A stretch of 64,000 bases of DNA from the NCBI GenBank assembly GCA_021730635.1, contig JAJNNC010000003.1, positions 620,001-684,000 of the forward strand, in the 5' to 3' direction. Shown here one piece after another: positions 47,647-55,219 of this stretch. This stretch comes from Catalimonadaceae bacterium JC749 (GTDB lineage Bacteria; Bacteroidota; Bacteroidia; Cytophagales; Cyclobacteriaceae). The position numbers and the translations under genes were made by a program. The notes below the pieces were generated by a model. The model did no database searches. It was not told the origin of the DNA and worked only from the letters and a program-made list of their open reading frames with translations. How positions within the stretch are numbered: the stretch's first letter is position 1; each line of letters starts with the position of its first letter.

Positions 47647-48204
47647 ATGATGAAATTAACCATAGTGTTCATACTAATTCTGTTATCAAGTTGTGTTCGG
47701 AGAGATAATCAGTATCTATGGGAAAATCATAAGAATGTAGCGGTCTTCCTGCATAATAACGCACTCAATAAAGAAAATCAATCTATCAGAATTTCAATTG
47801 GAGACAGCATTATTTTTGAGTCAGACAGTGTTTCCAAAAAAAAAGAGAGACAGGATTTTGAGCTACAACTTGACAAGGGAAAGCATCTAGTTAATGTAGA
47901 AACACTAGAGGGCAGACTCAAATCACTCGGAACTATTGAAGTAAAAAAAATTCCACAACGTTATCTTCTATCAATTTCTTATCAGTATAATCCTTCCCTA
48001 GAATGGTTTAAAGAACATATTCTTCAACAGACATATGTGAGAACCTTAATCAATAACCAACTCAAGCGAGATACAGTGATTCAGTGGGTTTTGGATAGCA
48101 TAGAAAATGACATTGAAAGAGGATGTAAAGAAGGAAATGGATATTATCAACCGACTGAAAGACAGTTTGTGGTTAATTTTGATGAGCAGGCAATCCTTGA
48201 ATGA
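47647..48204 (+). CDS. Hypothetical lipoprotein
   Basis: This 185-residue lipoprotein has a signal with lipobox ILLSSC and an acidic, beta-rich mature part (SIRISIGDSIIFESDS, GKHLVNVETLEGRL). I do not recognise a family. The start is the ATG at 47647 or the next one at 47650; an in-frame TTG at 47638 overlaps the presumed toxin remnant. It is AT-rich like the other genes of this stretch and ends the accessory block. Confidence 0.6.
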   Translation: MMKLTIVFILILLSSCVRRDNQYLWENHKNVAVFLHNNALNKENQSIRISIGDSIIFESDSVSKKKERQDFELQLDKGKHLVNVETLEGRLKSLGTIEVKKIPQRYLLSISYQYNPSLEWFKEHILQQTYVRTLINNQLKRDTVIQWVLDSIENDIERGCKEGNGYYQPTERQFVVNFDEQAILE

Positions 48205-48354
48205 ACGTCAAGCTGCTGGTCTGTTCCAAAAACCATGGCCACAGAGGCAGGAAGTCAAATGACCTGCTATCAATAGCGAAAATCAAACAGGAAACAGACA
48301 GGCAGTCAACACCCGCCTATATCTGTCGTTAAAACTTATTGGCAGGTAATAACC

Positions 48355-49413
48355 ATGAGTACCAAAGCACAAGAGAACAAAATCAGGGTTCGCAACATGC
48401 TGATCATCGTTCTCCTTTCTATAGGATTCGGAGTCGCCTATAACACTGTGTATTATCCGCCATATTTTACGGAGTACCTGGAGGCTGTCACCATCAGTAT
48501 ACTGATCGGTATCTCACTGGGGATGGTGGAAGAGTTTCTGCTGAGAAAAGTATTTCAGGAAATTTCCTTTTATAAAGTCTTACTGATCAGAACCCTTCTC
48601 TATTCGCTTCTCATCAGCCTCATCCTGAGCCTGGTGTTATCCATAGAAATTGCCATCGACAGTCAAATCCCTTACACCGATGCATGGATTTCCTATTTAC
48701 AAAGCCCCCTTTTCCGACGCGACTATTTCTTCAGTCTTACCTGCGTTTTCATCATTATTTTTGGCATGCAGGTGGTGCAGCTCATAGGAATGAATAATCT
48801 CGTTAGACTAGTAACAGGCCGGTATCATCAGCCCAGAGAAGTAAAACGAGTGTTTATGTTCATCGATTTGAATGACTCTACTTCTATGGCAGAAAGGCTC
48901 GGAAATCAACGGTATAGTTCTTTCATCCGTGAATACTTCAATGACCTCTCCTATGCCATCAATATTTACAAAGGTGAAATTTATCAGTATGTGGGAGATG
49001 AAGTCTCCGTGGTTTGGCCTGCCCGTAGTAAAAACGGCGATCATTGCCTGGATTGTTTTTTCAGAATTCAGGAGATTATCAACGAAAAAAAGAATCAGTA
49101 TGTAGAAAAGTTCGGAGACGTTCCCAGCTTTAAGGCCGGGGCCCATGTGGGTACGGCGTTGCTCACCGAAGTAGGAAAATTGAAAAAAGAGCTTGTCTAT
49201 CATGGCGATGTCGTCAACACTACCTCCCGGATCATTGGAAAATGCCATGAACTCAATCAGCGCTTTTTGGTATCGGATGCTTTAATGGCCCTGGTTGACA
49301 GCACGCATTATGAGGTTGTTGCGAAAGGTGAAATAGCCCTGAAAGGAAAAACCCGAAAAGTCAATTTATATGGTATCAACCAACCGGAGTCTACAAGGGT
49401 AGCGCACCAGTAA
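48355..49413 (+). CDS. Membrane-bound class III adenylate/guanylate cyclase
   Basis: This 352-residue protein has about four membrane helices in residues 14-150 and then a class III nucleotide cyclase domain. The metal-binding Asp171 lies in FMFIDLNDSTSM and Asp215 in YVGDEVSVVW, and the late VYHGDVVNTTSRI segment carries the family Asn and Arg. The product could be cAMP or cGMP. GC content returns to that of the main chromosome here. Confidence 0.88.
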   Translation: MSTKAQENKIRVRNMLIIVLLSIGFGVAYNTVYYPPYFTEYLEAVTISILIGISLGMVEEFLLRKVFQEISFYKVLLIRTLLYSLLISLILSLVLSIEIAIDSQIPYTDAWISYLQSPLFRRDYFFSLTCVFIIIFGMQVVQLIGMNNLVRLVTGRYHQPREVKRVFMFIDLNDSTSMAERLGNQRYSSFIREYFNDLSYAINIYKGEIYQYVGDEVSVVWPARSKNGDHCLDCFFRIQEIINEKKNQYVEKFGDVPSFKAGAHVGTALLTEVGKLKKELVYHGDVVNTTSRIIGKCHELNQRFLVSDALMALVDSTHYEVVAKGEIALKGKTRKVNLYGINQPESTRVAHQ

Positions 49414-49891
49414 TCAATAGGATCCATTTTAAACTTCAGAAATACTAGTGGGAGGAGAGCCGACAAACGCGCGGACATGCTGTGGGCTGTGGATGGAATG
49501 GCCCTGGATCGGGCTAGCCTTGTGCGAAAGTAGCCGGAGGGATGTCTTTTGACATTCCATGCCCGGTTGGCCTTCTTTTCTTTTAGAGGGTCAAAAGAAA
49601 AGTTAGTAAAGTGACCACTCGCTTAAACAAAGTTTTGTGTAGTAAGATGAATGAGTATTCCTTGTTTTATTTATATCCCAAAGTGTAGAGAAAATTCGTG
49701 TTAGCTGGCTGTGGACCGTCATCCTAAACCTCACGAGGATCATAGGAAAGCATAACACCTCCAACAAAAAAGCAAGAAGTTTACCCTGATTTCTCAAACA
49801 TTTGACCTAAATTTCCTGCCAACTGTTGTTAGTGATTACAATCGGATTCGTTTAGTGGAATCTTAAGGAAATCAAGTTGCCTCAGGCTCTT
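49414..49891. other. Spacer with a long pyrimidine/purine hairpin
   Basis: CTTTTCTTTT (49575-49584) and AAAAGAAAAG (49593-49602) form a perfect 10-bp hairpin with loop AGAGGGTC. The preceding 130 bp (about 49445-49570) are GC-rich compared with the rest. It resembles a dispersed intergenic element or a decayed gene end, but nothing coding is supported. Confidence 0.4.
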
Positions 49892-50689
49892 ATGCAGTAT
49901 ACGCCACCAGAAATCAGAACAGTCAAAGTGATTCGCTATGTTACTCCCTTGCGCGAAGGCGGTTCATTGCCTGCTTTGGTAGAAGCCGACGATGAGTTTT
50001 TGTATGTACTTAAATTCAGAGGCGCAGGACAGGGCGTAAAAACCCTTATTGCCGAACTGATCGCCGGAGAGATCGCCCGGGCGCTGGGTCTTAAAGTCCC
50101 TGAAATAGTCTTCGCTCACCTTGACGCAGCCTTCGGGCGTACAGAAGCTGATGAGGAGATTCAGGACCTGCTGCGGGCCAGCGAAGGCCTTAACCTGGCC
50201 CTTCATTACCTTTCCGGTGCCATCACCTACGACCCACTGGTCACCCCTTTGTCTCCTACCCTGGCTTCGCAAATTGTCTGGTTTGATTGTCTGGTGGCCA
50301 ATGTGGATCGGACAGCCCGCAATACCAATATGCTCACCTGGCATAAAGAACTATGGCTAATCGACCACGGAGCTACGTTCTATTTTCATCACGCCTGGGA
50401 GAACGTGGAAGAACAGGCGCAAAAGCCATTTACCCATGTCAAAGACCATGTCTTGCTGCCCCAAGCCACCGAACTTGATGCGGTTGACGCAGCGTTTCGA
50501 TCCATCCTGAGTGGAGATCGCATTCAGGCCATCATCGCTTTAATTCCCGATGAATGGTTGATGGACGATGCCTCGTTTGCGTCTGTCACGGAACACAGGC
50601 AGGCTTATATCCAGTTTTTGGAAACAAGGCTTGCCCATACAGAAATATTTATCAAAGAAGCGCAATATGCAAGAAATGCACTTATTTGA
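49892..50689 (+). CDS. HipA-like kinase
   Basis: This 265-residue protein has a HipA-type kinase fold: YVLKFRGAG with the ATP-binding Lys, WFDCLVANVDRTARNTNML with the catalytic Asp and Asn, and LWLIDHGATF in the place of the metal-binding DFG. The N-terminal HipA subdomain is missing, as in the short family that pairs with DUF3037. I chose ATG 49892; an in-frame TTG at 49877 is open. The DUF3037 gene overlaps its last 23 bp. A target-phosphorylating role is probable, but toxicity is unproven. Confidence 0.85.
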   Translation: MQYTPPEIRTVKVIRYVTPLREGGSLPALVEADDEFLYVLKFRGAGQGVKTLIAELIAGEIARALGLKVPEIVFAHLDAAFGRTEADEEIQDLLRASEGLNLALHYLSGAITYDPLVTPLSPTLASQIVWFDCLVANVDRTARNTNMLTWHKELWLIDHGATFYFHHAWENVEEQAQKPFTHVKDHVLLPQATELDAVDAAFRSILSGDRIQAIIALIPDEWLMDDASFASVTEHRQAYIQFLETRLAHTEIFIKEAQYARNALI

Positions 50690-51050
50690 ATACGCTGTCA
50701 TCCGGGTTATGCCACGCGTTGAACGGGAAGAGTTCATTAATGTGGGTGTCATTCTCTATTGTGCGGCACAGGGATTTCTGCAAACTGTCTATGAGCTGAA
50801 AAAAGAACGACTTTGTGCTTTCTCCGGGGAGTTGGATATGGTGGCCTTGGAAGAACGCCTGAAAGCCTTTGAGCAGGTGTGTAAGGGGGGTAAAGAAGGA
50901 GGTACTATCGGAAAACTTCCCCTTGCTTCTCGTTTCCGCTGGCTAACAGCCGCCCGGAGTACCATAGTGCAAACTTCGCCGGTCCATCCGGGTCTTTGTG
51001 CAGATGCCCGGGAAACACTCTTAAAGCTGCATAGTCAGTTGGTGCAATAG
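50667..51050 (+). CDS. DUF3037 family protein
   Basis: This 127-residue protein begins at ATG 50667 (MQEMHLFEYAVIRVMPRVE), inside the 3' end of the HipA-like gene in another frame, and carries the DUF3037 pattern VIRVMPRVEREEFINVGVIL. It has no signal or membrane segment. HipA-like kinase plus DUF3037 is a known recurring pair, so it is probably a partner or antitoxin-like regulator. A second ATG at 50676 is also possible. Confidence 0.83.
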   Translation: MQEMHLFEYAVIRVMPRVEREEFINVGVILYCAAQGFLQTVYELKKERLCAFSGELDMVALEERLKAFEQVCKGGKEGGTIGKLPLASRFRWLTAARSTIVQTSPVHPGLCADARETLLKLHSQLVQ

Positions 51051-51192
51051 TACCCTTGGTTGTGGTGAAAGAGAGAGGTACCCATTGCGCTATGGATGAA
51101 AGAAAGCAGGCTCGACCTGATAAGCGTTGTAGCCTGTTTGATGTAAAAATAAACAGACAATCGAGAGGTATCCTCAATACAGCAACCTTACT

Positions 51193-53454
51193 ATGATGAA
51201 CCTATATTTTTCCTTTTGGGCATGGCTCTCCGGGATGCTTGTCCTCCTGACTTTCCATTCTGGCCTGGCACAGAATCCATTTCCAGATTTTCCTCCAGAG
51301 GATGTGACCCGCACCATGGACAGGGACCAGATGCTCTATCAACTGGGGATCACACTGCCTGAATTGCCTCCCAAACAACAGGACCCGCATGCACCTTCCG
51401 GTGCCTATCCGCAGGATTCCTTGAACCCGGAAGGCAACTGGCGCGATGCCGCTGAGCATACCATCGTCAGGTCAGCCTGGGGACTTTGGAATAATTACAG
51501 CGACCGTGCCACAGGTTTTTTTCCTGGCCCTGACTCTGCCCGGCTGGGCTCCTATACGCCTATCAACCTATTGAAGATGCACGACGGCACCCTGATTCAG
51601 ACCCCTGAAGAATGGTGGCAAAAACGACGCCCTGAAATACTGAAGGATGTTCAAACCCATCTGTATGGCCTGATCCCTCCCGACAGTCTCCTGCCAAAAG
51701 TAACCTTCTCCGTCAGAACAAGCCGTGGCGGCCATGGAAACGCAGCCTATATACAGAAAGAGATCACGGGTACCATTGATACTTCCCGTTATCCTGCCTT
51801 GCGCAAGGTGCCGGTGATCTCCGCCGTGTTGCGTGTGCCCGCATATGCCACACAGGCCGTCCCTGTCATGATCGTCATCGCTGGTTTTGGCAATGTACTG
51901 GATCGGTACTGGGATATCACGCATCCGAACGGATGGGGCGTCTGCACTTTTGATCCTAACGCTCTGCAACCGGACGATGGCACCGGGCTAACCAGCTACC
52001 TGATCGGACTGGTCAACCAGGGCAACTGGCGAAAACCTTCAGACTGGGGCACTATCGGAGCCTGGAGCTGGGGCATCAGCCGATTGATCGATTATTTGGA
52101 AACAGACGAACAGGTGAATGAAAAGCAAATCGGCCTGACAGGTCATTCCCGGTATGGCAAGGCTACGTTGGTCACCACCGCCTATGAGCCACGCATTGCC
52201 ATAGCCTTTCCCAGCGATGGCGGGAGCCTGGGTACCAAGATGAATCGCCGCCACTGGGGACAGGACCTGGAAAACTCCACTGGCGAGAACGAATATCACT
52301 GGATGGCTGGCAATTTTTTCCAATATGCGGGCGAACTGATCCCTGGACAATACCTACCCCGTAAAATTGAGAACTTACCCGTGGATGCACATTCCCTGCT
52401 GGCCCTTTGTGCTCCCAGGCCGATGTTGTTCAATGGTGGCACCACCAGCACCTGGACAGACCCTTACGGACAGTACCTGACCACCGTAGATGCCAGCCCT
52501 GTGTATGAGCTGTTAGGAAAGAAAGGTATGATCATGCCGGATGATAAACCCAAAGTGGATATCGGCTATATGGAAGGGGATCTGGCGTACCGGTATCATG
52601 AGGGAGGACATACGGATGCCCCGGACTGGCCTACTTTCTTTGCCTTTGCTTCGAAGTATATCCAAGCCCCTACCCTGGAGATAGAAACTTCTTACCTCAA
52701 CCTCGGGCTCGGTAAGAGCACCGGCAAGGTTATCGTCAAAGCCAGCCAAGCCTGGCATCTCATTGGAGAAGCAGACTGGCTGTCGATGAAAAAAAACAAG
52801 GATGCCATTGTGGTGACAGCCAGTGAAAATACAGGCAAAACAGCCAGAAGCGCTTTGCTGACGATAGAAACCCAAGGCATACGCAGAACCCTGATGATAA
52901 ACCAGGCATGCCAGGAACCAAAGTTAACTGTCTCCTCAAAGGTATTGGCAGTAGGTGAAAAAGAACAAGACTCTATTTCTTTTGCTGTGAAGGCGAATAC
53001 GGCCTGGGAAGTGTCCTGTTCGGAAGACTGGATTTACCCTGTGCAAGAGGCCGGTATCCGGGACAAGAAAGTCACTCTCAAAGCTTTGGCCAATCCTGGT
53101 GTAACACCCCGGAAGGCTACCCTCACGGTGCAGGCTTCGGGTGTCGCCCCCCAGACCTTATCAGTGACACAAGCGGCAGGGGCTCCCACTTTGTTTGTGA
53201 ATACGCAGGCTCTTCACCTGGCGGAGACAGAAAGCAGCACCTCCTTTTTTGCAAACTCTAATACCACCTGGCAGGTAACCACAGGGGATGCCTGGCTGAC
53301 GACGGATGTCTCGGCCAGCCAGGGATTTGGCCGGGTTTCCATCAGGGCAGAAAGCAATCCATCTACGGCTCCCCGCAAGTCACAGGTCATCGTTCGTGTG
53401 GACGGCCTACCCGATCATACCATTGAAATAACCCAGTCGGGGGCCGAACCATAA
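51193..53454 (+). CDS. Secreted CE15-like esterase with three BACON domains
   Basis: This 753-residue protein has a signal peptide (WLSGMLVLLTFHSGLAQ), an alpha/beta hydrolase domain of the glucuronoyl esterase (CE15) type with nucleophile Ser319 in LTGHSRYGKA and His473 in HEGGHTDAPD, and three C-terminal BACON repeats (about 493-575, 576-665, 666-753), each ending in a QACQ/TQAAG/TQSG strand. CE15 enzymes cut ester bonds between lignin and glucuronoxylan. BACON domains are beta-sandwiches that may bind mucin or sugars. No SusCD pair is nearby. Confidence 0.85.
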   Translation: MMNLYFSFWAWLSGMLVLLTFHSGLAQNPFPDFPPEDVTRTMDRDQMLYQLGITLPELPPKQQDPHAPSGAYPQDSLNPEGNWRDAAEHTIVRSAWGLWNNYSDRATGFFPGPDSARLGSYTPINLLKMHDGTLIQTPEEWWQKRRPEILKDVQTHLYGLIPPDSLLPKVTFSVRTSRGGHGNAAYIQKEITGTIDTSRYPALRKVPVISAVLRVPAYATQAVPVMIVIAGFGNVLDRYWDITHPNGWGVCTFDPNALQPDDGTGLTSYLIGLVNQGNWRKPSDWGTIGAWSWGISRLIDYLETDEQVNEKQIGLTGHSRYGKATLVTTAYEPRIAIAFPSDGGSLGTKMNRRHWGQDLENSTGENEYHWMAGNFFQYAGELIPGQYLPRKIENLPVDAHSLLALCAPRPMLFNGGTTSTWTDPYGQYLTTVDASPVYELLGKKGMIMPDDKPKVDIGYMEGDLAYRYHEGGHTDAPDWPTFFAFASKYIQAPTLEIETSYLNLGLGKSTGKVIVKASQAWHLIGEADWLSMKKNKDAIVVTASENTGKTARSALLTIETQGIRRTLMINQACQEPKLTVSSKVLAVGEKEQDSISFAVKANTAWEVSCSEDWIYPVQEAGIRDKKVTLKALANPGVTPRKATLTVQASGVAPQTLSVTQAAGAPTLFVNTQALHLAETESSTSFFANSNTTWQVTTGDAWLTTDVSASQGFGRVSIRAESNPSTAPRKSQVIVRVDGLPDHTIEITQSGAEP

Positions 53455-53539
53455 AAAAATGCTGAAAAGTGTGATTTTTTAAACTTGCCTGCGAATAATA
53501 AAGCAACAAGTATTCAAAAACTTTATAAAGCTAAGCAAA

Positions 53540-54046
53540 TTGATACGTTCAGCTACCCAGGAAGATCAATTTCTGGAAGTTTTGGAGAATCACAAGAAAC
53601 TGGTTTATAAGATCGCTCATGCTTATTGCCAGACTGTGGAAGACAGAAAAGATTTAATCCAGGAAATTGTACTCCAGCTCTGGAAAGCCTTTCCCAACTA
53701 CGACAAAAATTACGCGCTTTCGACCTGGATCTACAGAATCGTATTGAATGTATCTATTTCTTTTTACAGGAAAGAGAAAACGAGAGAAAGAACCTATACC
53801 GGCTATCAGCAAGAACTGGATATCATACAAGGCGCAGATTACGTCACCGACCAGCGGCTTAAACAATTATACGCCTTTATCGAGCAACTCAAACCCCTGG
53901 ATAAGGCTATCATGATTCTTTATCTGGAAGGCCGCTCAAACAAAGAGATAGCCGATATTATGGGTATGTCGCTCACCAATATTTCTACTAAAATTCACCG
54001 GATTAAACATACACTAAGTGCAAATTTTGAATCCATTAAACAGTAA
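53540..54046 (+). CDS. ECF-type RNA polymerase sigma factor
   Basis: This 168-residue sigma-70 family protein has region 2 (HKKLVYKIAHAYCQTVEDRKDLIQ and AFPNYDKNYALSTWIYRIV) and region 4 (EGRSNKEIADIMGMSLTNISTKIHRIK) with no region 3. It uses a TTG start (53540), since no ATG is available upstream of region 2. Its stop is 5 bp before the next membrane protein gene, so that protein is a likely partner. Confidence 0.88.
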   Translation: MIRSATQEDQFLEVLENHKKLVYKIAHAYCQTVEDRKDLIQEIVLQLWKAFPNYDKNYALSTWIYRIVLNVSISFYRKEKTRERTYTGYQQELDIIQGADYVTDQRLKQLYAFIEQLKPLDKAIMILYLEGRSNKEIADIMGMSLTNISTKIHRIKHTLSANFESIKQ

Positions 54047-54050
54047 TAGC

Positions 54051-54662
54051 ATGAATCTACAAGAGTTAACCAACATCTGGCATAGTGCCGACCATGACAT
54101 TGAAAACCATATGAAAATTAATAAGGCTTTACTCAACGAGGTAAGTGTCCATAAGATAAAATCAAACCTCCGTGAAATCAAATGGAGTAATATCTTTGAA
54201 ATTATCGCTAACATCCTCTTTCTGATGTTTCTGGTGGGGTTTGTGGCCGCTCACTTCTCCGCTTTACCCTTTGCTATTCCCGCTTTCCTGCTGATAGGGT
54301 TCAGCATTTTCAGTCTCGTATTCTGTAGTTACAAACTCTCCCTGTATTATGGCATTGATGCAAAAGCGTCTGTGTTGCAGAATCAAAAAAAGATAGAAAA
54401 ATTAAAATACTACGAGCTGGTAGAGAAAAACCTGCTTTATGTCATCATTCCTGTTTTTTCAACCACTTTTTTGATTGTCATGGCAAAAGCGCTTTTTGAT
54501 TATGACCTATACCGCTTAGGCCATTGGCTGGTCACTTACACGCTGGGCAGCTTTGTTGTGGCTTTGATTATCGTCTTTATGTTGAAGCGGTATCCGAATA
54601 AGAATCTGCAGAAGTCTATCGACTTTCTCAAAGAAATTAACGAAACGGAAAAAGTAAGCTAA
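54051..54662 (+). CDS. Membrane protein paired with sigma factor
   Basis: This 203-residue protein has four membrane helices (around residues 50-70, 75-98, 128-150, 160-182) and a charged N-terminus (MNLQELTNIWHSADHDIE). It begins 5 bp after the ECF sigma gene. Small membrane proteins with this layout often act as anti-sigma factors, although no zinc-binding His/Cys motif is visible. The anti-sigma role is inferred only from position. Confidence 0.7.
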   Translation: MNLQELTNIWHSADHDIENHMKINKALLNEVSVHKIKSNLREIKWSNIFEIIANILFLMFLVGFVAAHFSALPFAIPAFLLIGFSIFSLVFCSYKLSLYYGIDAKASVLQNQKKIEKLKYYELVEKNLLYVIIPVFSTTFLIVMAKALFDYDLYRLGHWLVTYTLGSFVVALIIVFMLKRYPNKNLQKSIDFLKEINETEKVS

Positions 54663-54669
54663 TTTCTTT

Positions 54670-54912
54670 TTACTCCTCAAAGCCACCCATGGCCTGATAA
54701 AAAAGGCCTCCAATTTTGGTAAGATCGTTTTGAAAGTTGGCTTCATCATACAGGGCTTCAATATCGGCCTGCGTTTGATCGCCGTTGAAAGTTATTTTGA
54801 CCTTATTGTTATAGAACTGGGAGGCCAACCGCTTCAATCTTTCTGCTGATTCTTTTACAAATTGGGGCTTCCCCTGATAAGAAAGGCGAACCGTCTTTAA
54901 TTTCTTTTCCAT
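54670..54912 (-). CDS. Small hypothetical protein
   Basis: An 80-residue cytosolic protein with a mixed alpha/beta pattern (KKLKTVRLSYQGKPQFVKES, VKITFNGDQTQADIEALYDE). I do not recognise it, but composition and start look normal. It is convergent with the sigma operon with only 7 bp between stops. Confidence 0.5.
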   Translation of the reverse strand: MEKKLKTVRLSYQGKPQFVKESAERLKRLASQFYNNKVKITFNGDQTQADIEALYDEANFQNDLTKIGGLFYQAMGGFEE

Positions 54913-55219
54913 AGCAGGTACAGTTTTGGGTTCAATATATCACTAATCTGCTCATTCTGCTTCATGATATTTTATCTTTATGCGCTCCTATTCTCCTCAG
55001 TTGTGCATTATGCGGCCTCTCAAAGCGCCTGTGGGTGAAAAACATGATCTACTGTACAACGCCGGCAGGTAGTCCGCGTTGTATTTCTGAATATCAGAAA
55101 CAGACGCAGGGTGTGAAAGAATTTGAAATAGCTCGATCATTTGGTGTATATTCGCTCTCTGGAATGAGAAAGCAAATGACCCGTTAGCATGGTCACCCTT
55201 GCGTCAATACTTTACCCAC
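54913..55219. other. Upstream region of the dehydrogenase operon
   Basis: About 300 bp between two divergent genes. No consensus promoter, repeat or hairpin stood out, and no small gene is convincing. Confidence 0.3.
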
